Shown here in pieces: positions 9,069 to 18,064 of a DNA stretch of 64,000 nucleotides. The stretch covers positions 2,728,001 through 2,792,000 of the forward strand of contig OZ245780.1 of the NCBI GenBank assembly GCA_965227905.1, written 5' to 3'. Numbering within the stretch: position 1 is the stretch's first letter; every line of letters begins with the position of its first letter. The DNA is from CBDDHT01 sp965227905. Its GTDB lineage: Bacteria; Pseudomonadota; Alphaproteobacteria; Rhizobiales; Methyloligellaceae. The notes under the pieces were generated by a model. That model was not told the origin of the DNA. It saw only the letters and a list, made by a program, of their open reading frames with translations, and searched no databases. The translations under genes and the position numbers were made by a program.

Positions 9069-10037
9069 ATGATAGCCTCTCTCTACGAAGGAAAACGCAT
9101 TCTCGTTACAGGCGCGACCGGCTTGTTGGGGCGGCACCTAGTGCCGCGCCTCTTGGAGAAGGGTGCCAATGTCCGGACGGCGGCGCGAGGACAGGCACCT
9201 GCCTGTTGGAAAAACATCGATCATTGCAGGGGCGATCTGCTTGATCCGGCATTCGCAGCACGGATTTGCGACGGCATGGACGGATTGTTTCATTTGGCAG
9301 GTTTGAGAGGGTCCATCGGGTTGCAGCAGAAGATGGCTGCAAGCTTGATGGGCGACAATCTGTTGTTGGATCTCAACATCTTCAAGGCATCGCTAGTTGC
9401 CGGAATTGCTCGCCGTGTCTATGTCAGCACCGTCACCGTCTATCCTGATCTCGAAGAATACCATGAGGATTTGGCGTGGAGCGACAATCCGCACCCATCG
9501 GCCGAGTATGTCGCCTGGTCAAAACGTATGGCGGAGAAGTTTCTCGAGGCACAAGCTGTTCAGTTCGGCCAGGATACTGCCGCGGTACTGAGATTAGTGA
9601 ACAGTTTCGGGCCGTTCGACGATTTCGATCCTGAGACGGCTTTGGTTGTGCCGGCGCTGATCCATCGGGTTCTGTCCGGGGAGGATCCGCTGGTGGTTTG
9701 GGGAGACGGTTCCGCGGTGCGTGACTTCCTCTATGTGGAGGATGCTATCGCGGGATTGCTGAGGGGGTATGAAGCCGGCATCGGTGAGGGGCCCATCAAT
9801 CTGGGCAGCGGCACGGGGTATAGCATCAAGGACATTGTGCAGATCGTCGTCGCCGCTAGCGAATTGTCGCCATCAATTCAATGGGATGCATCTAAACCTT
9901 CAGGAGCGGCCAAAAAGGTGTTGATCGTAGACAAAGCACGCGACATTCTTGGATTTACGCCGGCGGTCGATCTCGAAACGGCGATCGCACGGACGTTGGA
10001 TTGGTACAAGAGCCAGAGAGCCGACACTGCCAATTGA
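9069..10037 (+). CDS. NAD-dependent epimerase/dehydratase (extended SDR)
   Basis: A 322-residue nucleotide-sugar SDR. The Rossmann loop GATGLLG is at residues 15-21, and the substrate Ser/Thr region STVT at 120-123. The catalytic Tyr and Lys appear as Y147-x4-K152 in EYVAWSK, one residue longer than the usual Tyr-x3-Lys. The ATG at 9069 (MIASLYEG) is used; a GTG at 9027 is an alternative without better support. It opens a rightward group with the radical SAM enzyme, aldo-keto reductase and MBOAT acyltransferase. It probably converts a nucleotide-activated sugar; the exact reaction is unknown. Confidence 0.82.
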   Translation: MIASLYEGKRILVTGATGLLGRHLVPRLLEKGANVRTAARGQAPACWKNIDHCRGDLLDPAFAARICDGMDGLFHLAGLRGSIGLQQKMAASLMGDNLLLDLNIFKASLVAGIARRVYVSTVTVYPDLEEYHEDLAWSDNPHPSAEYVAWSKRMAEKFLEAQAVQFGQDTAAVLRLVNSFGPFDDFDPETALVVPALIHRVLSGEDPLVVWGDGSAVRDFLYVEDAIAGLLRGYEAGIGEGPINLGSGTGYSIKDIVQIVVAASELSPSIQWDASKPSGAAKKVLIVDKARDILGFTPAVDLETAIARTLDWYKSQRADTAN

Positions 10038-10155
10038 TAAGGGGCCTGCCTTCATTGCCATATCGTAGTTCCGCTGACTAGCGGGCGTTAAGTGTCGTTG
10101 TTGAAATTGGCCGGTTGTATTGCGTCACGGTCATGTAGGAAGCGGTGGTAGACGC

Positions 10156-12147
10156 ATGAGCAGTTCGTTGCAGTCGGAGTCCGTGAAAATCGGCCTCGTC
10201 CAAATTAACAACAGTTTCTCTGGACAGAATTATCTGCCTTATTCGCTGGGAGTGCTGCAGGCTTATGTCGAAGGGCATGCGCCCAAGCCCGAACGTTACG
10301 AGTTTCTGCTCCCCATCTATAAGAGAATCCATGTGGATGTTGCGGTCGAGCAGCTTGTCGATGCCGATGTCGTCGGATTCTCCTCCTATGTCTGGAACGC
10401 GAATATCTCTTTGGAGATCGCTCGTCGTCTTAAGGCGCGAAAGGACGGTATTGTCATATTGTTCGGCGGACCACAGGTTCCCGACAAGCCGGAAGATTTT
10501 CTGCGCGAGCATGCTTTTATCGACGCTGCGATTCACAACGAGGGCGAGCAGTCTTTTCTGGCTTTTCTCGAGGCGACCGATCGCCGTGATTGGACCAATG
10601 TTCCGTCGCTGAGTTATATCGATAGCCAGGACTGTTATGTTCGTACACCGAGCGCCAGCCGTATGCGCGACCTCGACCAGGTGCCATCGCCGTTCCTAAG
10701 CGGCGTCTTCGATCGCCTGATGGAAAGCAATCCTGACGAAACGTGGATCGGTCTTTGGGAGACCAATCGAGGATGTCCGTTTCAGTGCACATTCTGCGAC
10801 TGGGGTTCCGCTACCGCCGCCAAAGTCAATCAATTCGGTATGGACAGATTGCAGCAAGAGGTCGATTGGTTCGCCAAGAACAATATGGAGTTCATATTCT
10901 GCTGCGATGCAAATTTCGGGATATTGAAGCGGGACGTAGAGATTGCCGAGTATGTCGCTGGAGTCAAAAGCAAAATTGGATACCCAAGAGCGCTGAGTGT
11001 CCAGAACACCAAGAACGCCACAGAGCGCGCCTACCTGACCCAAAAGATATTGTCCGATGCAGGACTGAATAAGGGTGTAACGCTCTCAATGCAGTCGCTC
11101 GACTATACCACGCTCGATGCAATCAAGAGGCGCAACATCTCGCTCGATGCCTACATGGAACTGCAGCAACGCTTTACCCGAGATCGGGTCGAAACATATT
11201 CCGATCTCATTCTTGGGCTCCCCGGCGAGACTTATGACAGTTTTGTCGACGGCGTCGCGCATCTGATGGAAAACGGTCAGCACAATCGCATCCAATTCAA
11301 CAATCTCTCTATTCTGCCAAACGCAGAAATGGGTGACCCAGAATACCAGCGCAAGTTCGGCATGGAGACTGTCGAGACGCGCATAATCAACATGCATGGA
11401 GCCCCAGAGGAGGATCTCGACGGCATTTTTGAAACCCAACAACTGGTTATCGGGACTGCGGACATGCCGCGCGAAGATTGGCGTCGCACACGGGCGTTTG
11501 CCTGGATGGCAGCTTTTGTTCATTTCGATAAGCTTGTTCAGATGCCGATAATCCTGACACAACAGCTTAGTGGCATTCCATACCGCGACATCCTAACAGC
11601 CTTCATGGACGTCGATCAGAAAGAGTATCCGTTGATCGGAGAAATCCGCGATTTTTTCCTCGATGAAGCGCAACGCATTCAGTCGGGAGGTGCCGAGTAT
11701 ATCTACAGCGCAGAGTGGCTCGGGATCTACTGGCCGGCCGACGAGTATATGTTCATCAAGCTGACCGTCGAAGATCGGATCGGTGCATTAATGGACGAGG
11801 CATTCCGCCTCATTGAATGTCTTGTCGAGGATCAAGATGCGGATGTTCCAATCAAAGCAATCGATGATGCAGCTGCGCTCAATCGCGCTTTGATCAAGCA
11901 GCCATTTCTCGATGAGAATTCCGTTCTGGAGATGGAATTCGATGTGCTCTCGTATTATCGCGCAGTGCTGCTCGGAGAGAATGCCGCTCTTCAGCAAATT
12001 CCGACGACCTACAGGATCGATCGGCTGTCCGAGGAGTGGGGCGCGTTTGACGATTGGTGCCGCGAAGTTGTCTGGTATGGCAACAAGAAGGGAGCCTATC
12101 TTTACGGAAGCAAGGCGGTCGAGACGCAACTCGCCGGCCATTATTGA
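10156..12147 (+). CDS. B12-binding-type radical SAM protein
   Basis: A 663-residue protein. The N-terminal ~140 residues have the Rossmann-like cobalamin-binding fold (SLGVLQAY, DVVGFSSYVWN, ILFGGPQVPD, NEGEQSF). It is followed by the radical SAM cluster motif Cys207-x3-Cys211-x2-Cys214 (GCPFQCTFC), and then a TIM-barrel and a long C-terminal region. Class B radical SAM enzymes methylate or rearrange unactivated carbons. In glycan and lipid loci they act on sugars or lipid carriers. The ATG at 10156 follows a GGAAGCGG-like ribosome site. It is 17 bases upstream of the aldo-keto reductase, so the two are likely co-expressed. The substrate is unknown. Confidence 0.85.
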   Translation: MSSSLQSESVKIGLVQINNSFSGQNYLPYSLGVLQAYVEGHAPKPERYEFLLPIYKRIHVDVAVEQLVDADVVGFSSYVWNANISLEIARRLKARKDGIVILFGGPQVPDKPEDFLREHAFIDAAIHNEGEQSFLAFLEATDRRDWTNVPSLSYIDSQDCYVRTPSASRMRDLDQVPSPFLSGVFDRLMESNPDETWIGLWETNRGCPFQCTFCDWGSATAAKVNQFGMDRLQQEVDWFAKNNMEFIFCCDANFGILKRDVEIAEYVAGVKSKIGYPRALSVQNTKNATERAYLTQKILSDAGLNKGVTLSMQSLDYTTLDAIKRRNISLDAYMELQQRFTRDRVETYSDLILGLPGETYDSFVDGVAHLMENGQHNRIQFNNLSILPNAEMGDPEYQRKFGMETVETRIINMHGAPEEDLDGIFETQQLVIGTADMPREDWRRTRAFAWMAAFVHFDKLVQMPIILTQQLSGIPYRDILTAFMDVDQKEYPLIGEIRDFFLDEAQRIQSGGAEYIYSAEWLGIYWPADEYMFIKLTVEDRIGALMDEAFRLIECLVEDQDADVPIKAIDDAAALNRALIKQPFLDENSVLEMEFDVLSYYRAVLLGENAALQQIPTTYRIDRLSEEWGAFDDWCREVVWYGNKKGAYLYGSKAVETQLAGHY

Positions 12148-12164
12148 TCCGCACTCAAGACACT

Positions 12165-13127
12165 ATGGAACTGCGCTCTATCGTCCCGGGCACGTTTGAG
12201 GTGTCGATCCTCGGCTTTGGAGGCTGGGGGATCGGCGGCCGAACCGCAGGCGAGACCTCTTATGGCGAAACGGACGACGATGCATCACTGGCGGCTTTGA
12301 ATACCGCATTTGATTCCGGCATCACCTTCTATGACACTGCGCCGCCCTACGGAGACGGTCACTCAGAGCGCCTGATCGGTAAAGCTGTTAAGGGGCGCCG
12401 TGATCACGTTGTTATCGGCACCAAGGTCGGAATCGAACGGTTTGCAGACGGTTACGATTTTTCTGCCGGTGCAATGAAGCAGCAACTTGAGGGGAGCTTG
12501 AGTCGCCTCGACATTGCATCTGTCGACATTGTCCAACTCCATAGTCCGTCGAAAAGCACCCTCGATGCTGATCCGAGTATTATCGAGAGCGTTCACGGTT
12601 TGAAGGATGCAGGACTTGCTGATGCTGTCGGCGTTTCGGTCAAGACACCTGCAGACGGGATCGATGCCATACGCCGTTTTGGCGTTGATGTCGTTCAAGT
12701 GAATCTCAATCTGATGGATCAGCGGGCAGTCGGCGAAGGTTTGATTGATGTTGCTCGAGGCCGTGCATCACTAATCGCTCGCACGCCACTCTGCTTCGGT
12801 TTCCTCACTGGCGCAATTTCAGATGACGTCCGTTTTCCTGCCGGGGACCACCGTAACGCATGGCCGCCAAAGCAACTCAGGCGCTGGATTGAAGGTGCAC
12901 GGATGTTTGCCGGCGAAGTCGCTGACGAAATCGGTACTTCACCGACTGCACTGGCTTTGCGTTGGTGCCTCTCAGTACCAACCGTGGCGACGGTCATTCC
13001 TGGCATGCTTAGTGCCGATGAGGTGTTGGCGAATGCCGCGGCAATTGCTGAAGGGCCACTGCCGGAGGCAACAATGGGCAGAATTGCCCAGCTCTATGAT
13101 GAAACCGAATTTTTTGTATCGAGCTAA
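12165..13127 (+). CDS. Aldo-keto reductase
   Basis: A 320-residue NAD(P)H-dependent (alpha/beta)8 reductase with the complete AKR tetrad: Asp57 and Tyr62 (FYDTAPPYG), Lys87 (IGTKVG) and His126 (VQLHSP). The C-terminal segment TVIPGM plus ADEV is the cofactor phosphate region. It lies just after the radical SAM gene, which suggests it reduces a keto-sugar made in that pathway, although many AKRs act on unrelated carbonyls. The chosen ATG starts MELRSIVPGT; an upstream in-frame start would overlap the radical SAM gene by about 90 bases. Confidence 0.88.
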   Translation: MELRSIVPGTFEVSILGFGGWGIGGRTAGETSYGETDDDASLAALNTAFDSGITFYDTAPPYGDGHSERLIGKAVKGRRDHVVIGTKVGIERFADGYDFSAGAMKQQLEGSLSRLDIASVDIVQLHSPSKSTLDADPSIIESVHGLKDAGLADAVGVSVKTPADGIDAIRRFGVDVVQVNLNLMDQRAVGEGLIDVARGRASLIARTPLCFGFLTGAISDDVRFPAGDHRNAWPPKQLRRWIEGARMFAGEVADEIGTSPTALALRWCLSVPTVATVIPGMLSADEVLANAAAIAEGPLPEATMGRIAQLYDETEFFVSS

Positions 13128-13339
13128 TGCATTTATTTGTCGTTGCGGAAACAGCGTTGTCGCACTCGATGGAGTTCTAAGCGTCTTGATGGCGAGGTTT
13201 GTTGACAATGAAATCCATCGACAGCTGATCCAAGGGGGTGGGCGAGAGCTAATGAATTTGCAGAATAGACGACAGGTTTGACGCGTGCGTTTTAGACTTG
13301 ATCGAAGGGCTGTTATCCATGCGTTAGGTGCAATTCCAT

Positions 13340-14767
13340 ATGCTCTTTAACAGCATCCCATTTCTCTATTTCTGTACAGTTTTTTTTCCGCTGTATTTTC
13401 TGCTCAAAGGAACTCACCGACTCTGGCTCTGTCTTGTCGCGAGTTACATCTTTTATGGATGGTGGGATTGGCGGTTTCTCAGTCTGATTGCGCTATCGAC
13501 GCTTGTGGACTATGTCGTTGGCCTTCATATGGCCCGGACGAAACAGGTGCGTCGGCGGCGTGCGTTATTGACTGTCAGCGTCTGTGTCAATCTAGGCATC
13601 CTCTGTAGTTTCAAATATCTCAATTTTTTCATCGCGTCTTTTCAGGACGCCTTCGCATCACTTGGCATTTCCCTCTCGCCCTTGGCACTTAACGTAATCC
13701 TACCAGTTGGTATCTCTTTTTATACGTTCCAGACACTGAGCTATACGATCGATCTTTATCGCGGTAAGTGTCAGGTCGAACCCTCATTGCTGCGGTTCGC
13801 CGCCTATGTTGCCTTGTTCCCGCAGCTTGTTGCAGGACCTATCGTCAGAGCAGCGGACCTTCTGCCACAATTGCAGGCCGATCAACCATTGGATTGGCGG
13901 CGGATCGGAAGTGGTCTGGAGCTGATCGTCTGGGGCTTTTTTCTAAAACTCTGTCTGGCTGATACCCTCGCCCTGACAGTCGACCCGATCTATGCAGCAC
14001 CCGATTCATATGGTGCGCTTGCGCATCTCGTCGGGGCCATATTTTTCGCCTTCCAGATTTATGGTGATTTTTGCGGATACTCCCTGATCGCTATCGGCCT
14101 TGGTCGAGTCATGGGGTTGGAGTTTCCGGTCAATTTCCGACGACCCTATTTCTCCAGAAGCTTCAGCGAGTTCTGGCAGCGCTGGCATATTTCGCTTTCG
14201 TCGTGGTTGCGCGACTATCTCTATATTCCGCTTGGTGGCAATCGCGGCGGAACTTTGAGAACTTTTCGAAATCTCATTATTGTCATGTTTCTTGGCGGTC
14301 TCTGGCACGGTGCGAATTACACATTCGTCGTATGGGGACTCCTGCACGGCAGCTACCTCGTCGGCCAGACAATTTGCGGAAGAACTGTTCAGCCACTCCT
14401 GGAGATGAACGGTGTCACGCGCCGAATGTTGCCGTTGTTGCAGATTGGTGTCGTGTTCTGCTTAACGCTGTTTGCCTGGATCTTTTTTCGCGCCGCGACA
14501 ATCGATCAAGCCTGGTCAATCGTCTCAACCATCGCCAGCTGGTCGACACCGATGCTGGGATTGATGAATGACCCACTGCTGCTCGCAAAAGGCATAATTG
14601 TCATCCTCGCGGTTCTGTCGGTTGATCTGCTTGCAGAAATCGGTCCGGCTCGCCAGTCCTACATGAAGCATCTGTCGTTGCGTATGGGCGGTATGCTCGC
14701 GGCTCTGTGGTCAATTGCCTTCGTGGGTACCTACGGAGGCACCGCGTTCATATATTTCCAGTTCTAG
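13340..14767 (+). CDS. MBOAT-family membrane O-acyltransferase (AlgI-like)
   Basis: A 475-residue polytopic protein of the membrane-bound O-acyltransferase family. The conserved signature GGLWHGANYTF holds the catalytic His323, and GLLHG holds a second conserved His336. AlgI-like members transfer acyl groups across the membrane to polysaccharides, usually with a periplasmic SGNH-like partner; one is encoded convergently at 14892-15803. The ATG at 13340 has an AGG site 9-10 bases upstream, and a GTG at 13328 overlaps that site. It probably O-acetylates the glycan made by this locus. Confidence 0.92.
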   Translation: MLFNSIPFLYFCTVFFPLYFLLKGTHRLWLCLVASYIFYGWWDWRFLSLIALSTLVDYVVGLHMARTKQVRRRRALLTVSVCVNLGILCSFKYLNFFIASFQDAFASLGISLSPLALNVILPVGISFYTFQTLSYTIDLYRGKCQVEPSLLRFAAYVALFPQLVAGPIVRAADLLPQLQADQPLDWRRIGSGLELIVWGFFLKLCLADTLALTVDPIYAAPDSYGALAHLVGAIFFAFQIYGDFCGYSLIAIGLGRVMGLEFPVNFRRPYFSRSFSEFWQRWHISLSSWLRDYLYIPLGGNRGGTLRTFRNLIIVMFLGGLWHGANYTFVVWGLLHGSYLVGQTICGRTVQPLLEMNGVTRRMLPLLQIGVVFCLTLFAWIFFRAATIDQAWSIVSTIASWSTPMLGLMNDPLLLAKGIIVILAVLSVDLLAEIGPARQSYMKHLSLRMGGMLAALWSIAFVGTYGGTAFIYFQF

Positions 14768-14891
14768 AAAACTGCTTGCATCTACCGGCTGGAACTTCCT
14801 ATGGACCGATTGCATTGATCTGAGGACGTATGTCCAAGAAATTCGATTAGCGGACATTCTGGTCGGCAGGTATGGGGCGGCAAACGATCCG

Positions 14892-15803
14892 TCAGGAGTT
14901 TCCTAGTGCCCTCAATCGCTCGACAAAACCATCCTCGACCAGTCGTTTAGCAAATGCTTCGACACCCTGGATATTGAGATGGACCGGGTCTCTAAAATGG
15001 GTTGCTGGCAATGGCAGACCTACGTAGCTTTCTACCCGTCCAGCGTGGCCAATCATGGCGATCAGATCGTTTTGCCAGGCTGCGATTTCAACTTGGTTTG
15101 CGCGAAAAACATCAAGGACCGGTGCAATAACAATCTCGACGTGAAACCGATGTTTCTTTGATAGAGCGATTATTTCTTTGAGCGCGCGAACATTTTCGGT
15201 TCGGCTGGTGAAATAGCGTTTGTATTTTCTGTTGATGAGCTGATCCAGGCGCGCAGCAGAAACGGAACCTTCCAAGAATTTTTGACGATAGGGGACAAAT
15301 ACCTTGTGCAGAATGTTTGGGTATGCGGTGCCATTGAGTGCAAACAAGTGCGAAAGTGTGCTGAACATGTCGATCGTGGGTAGTTCCTGGTGCAACATGG
15401 CATGAAATCCGGGAGAACGGCGTGCCAGTATACGAAATGTTTTTATCTGATCGTTGCCCCAACTGATGCAGGACGGTTCGACGATAACGGCTTTCGGCGG
15501 GCCATATCGTGCGATGTAATCCTCAAGTTGCACCTTCATTATCTCCATGGACCCGCCAAGCACCGCAAGATTGGATACCTTGAGTTGCGTGATTTGAGAT
15601 AAACGGCCCTCATCAAAGTGTCTGTAAGCCCTGGAATTTCCGAAAATCAAGACGTCCGCTTTTCCTCGGCCCGAATACACTTTCGTGTAGGGGAGCGTGG
15701 AATAATCGATTGCCTTCTCAAGCCCATAAGCGATCAGGCGATCTCCAGAGAAAAGCAGAACGATCATCACAAGAGCGATCGTCAGAGCGTTTCTAGTCTT
15801 CAT
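14892..15803 (-). CDS. SGNH-like periplasmic/membrane-anchored acylation partner
   Basis: A 303-residue protein with an N-terminal signal-anchor (residues ~5-22). The SGNH block I-like IFGNSRAYRH has candidate nucleophile Ser57. A C-terminal Asp-x2-His (Asp272, His275 in RDPVHLN) completes a possible triad. Proteins of this kind (AlgX/AlgJ, DltD-like) finish transfer of the acyl group delivered by an MBOAT. The MBOAT gene is its convergent neighbour, 124 bases away. Family assignment rests on motifs and context, so the exact reaction remains inferred. Confidence 0.7.
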   Translation of the reverse strand: MKTRNALTIALVMIVLLFSGDRLIAYGLEKAIDYSTLPYTKVYSGRGKADVLIFGNSRAYRHFDEGRLSQITQLKVSNLAVLGGSMEIMKVQLEDYIARYGPPKAVIVEPSCISWGNDQIKTFRILARRSPGFHAMLHQELPTIDMFSTLSHLFALNGTAYPNILHKVFVPYRQKFLEGSVSAARLDQLINRKYKRYFTSRTENVRALKEIIALSKKHRFHVEIVIAPVLDVFRANQVEIAAWQNDLIAMIGHAGRVESYVGLPLPATHFRDPVHLNIQGVEAFAKRLVEDGFVERLRALGNS

Positions 15804-16249
15804 ATTTCACACTCATGGATGACAGTCGTTCTGATGCGTCATCAATTTGATGGACTTAAGAGGGGCGGGACGTGTACGTGACACTACGATTAATTCGCTG
15901 GTCTTACATGTGGTTTCAGACAGTTGCGCACACAGACCAATCGGCGGCAATTCCAAATTCGGTTCACGACCTGGGCCGAGCGTTTTCACAGCCTCTGTGT
16001 TCCTTCAAGCATTAAGGTTGGTCCTAACGTGCGGAAAGTGATGTGCAACAACCTTGGTCATGCTGGCTATTCTCTAGAGACAATATGGTCAAGTGCAACT
16101 TCCAGCGTCCGAAGGAGGCACATTATCGATGCCTGAACGAGCCATGCAAACCAGCTCCGGTGGGTTAGGGCGGTGGGGCCGTCAAACAGATTGTTCTACG
16201 CCTCCAGGTGAAGATTGAGTTTTCGTTTATACGCTAAGGAGAAGCCGTT
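15804..16249. other. Intergenic region before the sulfotransferase
   Basis: About 450 bases between divergent genes. It should hold promoters for the leftward SGNH gene and the rightward sulfotransferase. Apart from the possible 29-codon frame at 16129-16218, nothing convincing is seen. Confidence 0.4.
16129..16218 (+). CDS. Possible 29-residue peptide ORF
   Basis: A short ORF starts MPERAMQTSSGG and ends in CSTPPGED, with one cysteine. An AAGGAGG ribosome site lies about 10 bases upstream of its ATG, better than for many genes here. It ends 31 bases before the TTG start of the sulfotransferase and could be a leader peptide. It has no recognisable family and could be chance. Confidence 0.25.
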   Translation: MPERAMQTSSGGLGRWGRQTDCSTPPGED

Positions 16250-17104
16250 TTGGCTCATCCCAAATTCCTCGTCATAGGCGCCCAGAAGTCGGGTACGAGC
16301 TGGCTGCATGAGATGCTGCGCCAGCACCCGGGTATCTTTGTGCCCGAAATGAAGGAGGTGCACTTCTTCATTCGGCCCGAGCACAGCCGTTTCTCTCGCC
16401 TCGACAACGGGTGGGACTGGTATCAGGCGCTTTATCAACCCTATGACGGCAAAGCGACCGGTGACGTGACGCCGGACTATATCTATTGGGACTATTGCGC
16501 CGAATCGATTGCCAGTCAGCAGCCCGATGCGAAGATCATCGCAATCCTGAGGCATCCCGTTGATCGGGCCTATTCACAATATTGGATGAGTCGGCGCAAC
16601 GAGACCCACACGCTCAGTTTCGAGATTTGTCTCGAACAGCATGAAGCCTTGGTCAATCGCGGCAAGTATGCCGAACAGTTGGAGCGCTTCTTCGCACGCT
16701 TTCCTCCCGAGAACATCCGTATTCTGTTCTATGAGGAGCTCTTTGCCGATCCGGCACCATTTGTAACTGAGCTATATCGCTTTCTCGGCGTCGATGATGA
16801 ATTTCAACCGTCCGGATTGGACTCGGCGGTCGGGAACACCGTGGTTTATCCCAAACGCATGGGGCACTTTATCTATAGGCGTGTTTCACCGATCATCAAT
16901 CATCCATGGGTTCTTCCAGCTTATCGTTTGTTGCGATACAGAACCGGACTCCGGGATGCGTTCGTAGACCGCTTTGCTGTTCAAAGCGGTTATCCAGAAA
17001 TGGAGGCGGGGACGCGAGAAAACCTGCTCGAAGCATTTGCCCCAGAGAATCTTCGACTAGCTGAACTGCTTGGCCGGCCGGTTCCGGCCGAATGGGCGAG
17101 GTAG
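16250..17104 (+). CDS. PAPS-dependent sulfotransferase
   Basis: A 284-residue sulfotransferase. The 5'-phosphosulfate loop GAQKSGTSWL is at residues 10-19, and the 3'-phosphate motif AILRHPVDRAYS near residue 100. It would transfer sulfate from PAPS to a hydroxyl of a glycan or lipid in the cytoplasm. The start is TTG at 16250, supported by a strong AAGGAG site 8 bases upstream; no ATG in the right place exists. It is followed 12 bases later by a flippase-like gene, suggesting a two-gene operon. Sulfated surface glycans are common in marine bacteria. Confidence 0.9.
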   Translation: MAHPKFLVIGAQKSGTSWLHEMLRQHPGIFVPEMKEVHFFIRPEHSRFSRLDNGWDWYQALYQPYDGKATGDVTPDYIYWDYCAESIASQQPDAKIIAILRHPVDRAYSQYWMSRRNETHTLSFEICLEQHEALVNRGKYAEQLERFFARFPPENIRILFYEELFADPAPFVTELYRFLGVDDEFQPSGLDSAVGNTVVYPKRMGHFIYRRVSPIINHPWVLPAYRLLRYRTGLRDAFVDRFAVQSGYPEMEAGTRENLLEAFAPENLRLAELLGRPVPAEWAR

Positions 17105-17116
17105 AGCGGGATCGCC

Positions 17117-18064
17117 GTGATCCGACATATCCCATTCCGCCTGATCGGCCTCTTGCTGCTTGGCTATATCCTCTACACACTGGATCTTCGTGAGTTGTTG
17201 GGCCGGCTGCAGCAGATCGGACCGGTCTCGTTGGTCGTTGCGGCGTTTGCCTTTGCTGCTCTGTTGGCGTTTCGTTGTTGGCGATGGCATGTGCTGGTCA
17301 AGTCCATCGGGGCGGGGATGCCTCTGAGATGGAATGTCCTAAGCTACAACGGCTCGGTTTGGGTCGGCATGGCAACACCGGCGCGCCTCGGTGAATTCCG
17401 TCGTGCGACCGATCTTGCAAATAGAGGTGCCTTGGGTCTCGGACAAGCCAGCGCGCTTGTGCTCTTCGATCTCTCATTGGATCTGTTTTTGTTCATCGTC
17501 CTTTCGGTAGCAGGATGCCTCTATCTGTTTGCGGGTCCCGGAACGGATTTGGCCTGGGCCCTGTTCTGTGCCTCCTTGGGACTGGGCTTCGCCATTCTTC
17601 TTTTTGTGCGATGGCCGATTGTCCTATCAATTCGCTGGGTACCCATCATTCGGAAGATCCCAGGCGTTGGCGATCTCATTCCCAAGCTGGGAGAGGGGCT
17701 TCAAGGTCTGATAGCAACAAAGACTGCATTTCTCACAGTCGGCGTCGCAGCCACCTATATCGGGATGATGCTCGCGTTGATTGGAACGATTGTTCCCGAT
17801 CTGAGGATCGTCGAGGCCATGACGGTTGTCGGTCTTGCAGGGATCGCCGGCGCAATTCCCATCACCTATTTCGGGCTTGGTACGCGTGACGTCGCGCTCA
17901 TCTGGTATTTTAGCATGCTCGGCCAGACCATGGAGACTGCCGTCGCCGTCTCGCTGATGTTCCTCCTCGCTCAGCTCATCGGAATTGCCGTCTCGCTTGC
18001 CGCGAGCGGGGTCTTGCCATGGGCGCTGCCAGATCACGAATACAATGATAAATCAACAGATTAG
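17117..18064 (+). CDS. Flippase-like membrane protein, LPG synthase TM-domain family (UPF0104)
   Basis: A 315-residue membrane protein with about 6-8 hydrophobic helices, of the family of the MprF transmembrane domain and archaeal AglD C-termini. The central FRCWRWHVLVKS and NGSVWVGMATPARLGEFRR segments are typical of this family, as is the late GLGTRD. A role in moving or handling a lipid-linked glycan is likely from context but unproven. It begins with GTG and sits 12 bases after the sulfotransferase. Its 3' end overlaps the convergent methyltransferase by four bases. Confidence 0.75.
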   Translation: MIRHIPFRLIGLLLLGYILYTLDLRELLGRLQQIGPVSLVVAAFAFAALLAFRCWRWHVLVKSIGAGMPLRWNVLSYNGSVWVGMATPARLGEFRRATDLANRGALGLGQASALVLFDLSLDLFLFIVLSVAGCLYLFAGPGTDLAWALFCASLGLGFAILLFVRWPIVLSIRWVPIIRKIPGVGDLIPKLGEGLQGLIATKTAFLTVGVAATYIGMMLALIGTIVPDLRIVEAMTVVGLAGIAGAIPITYFGLGTRDVALIWYFSMLGQTMETAVAVSLMFLLAQLIGIAVSLAASGVLPWALPDHEYNDKSTD

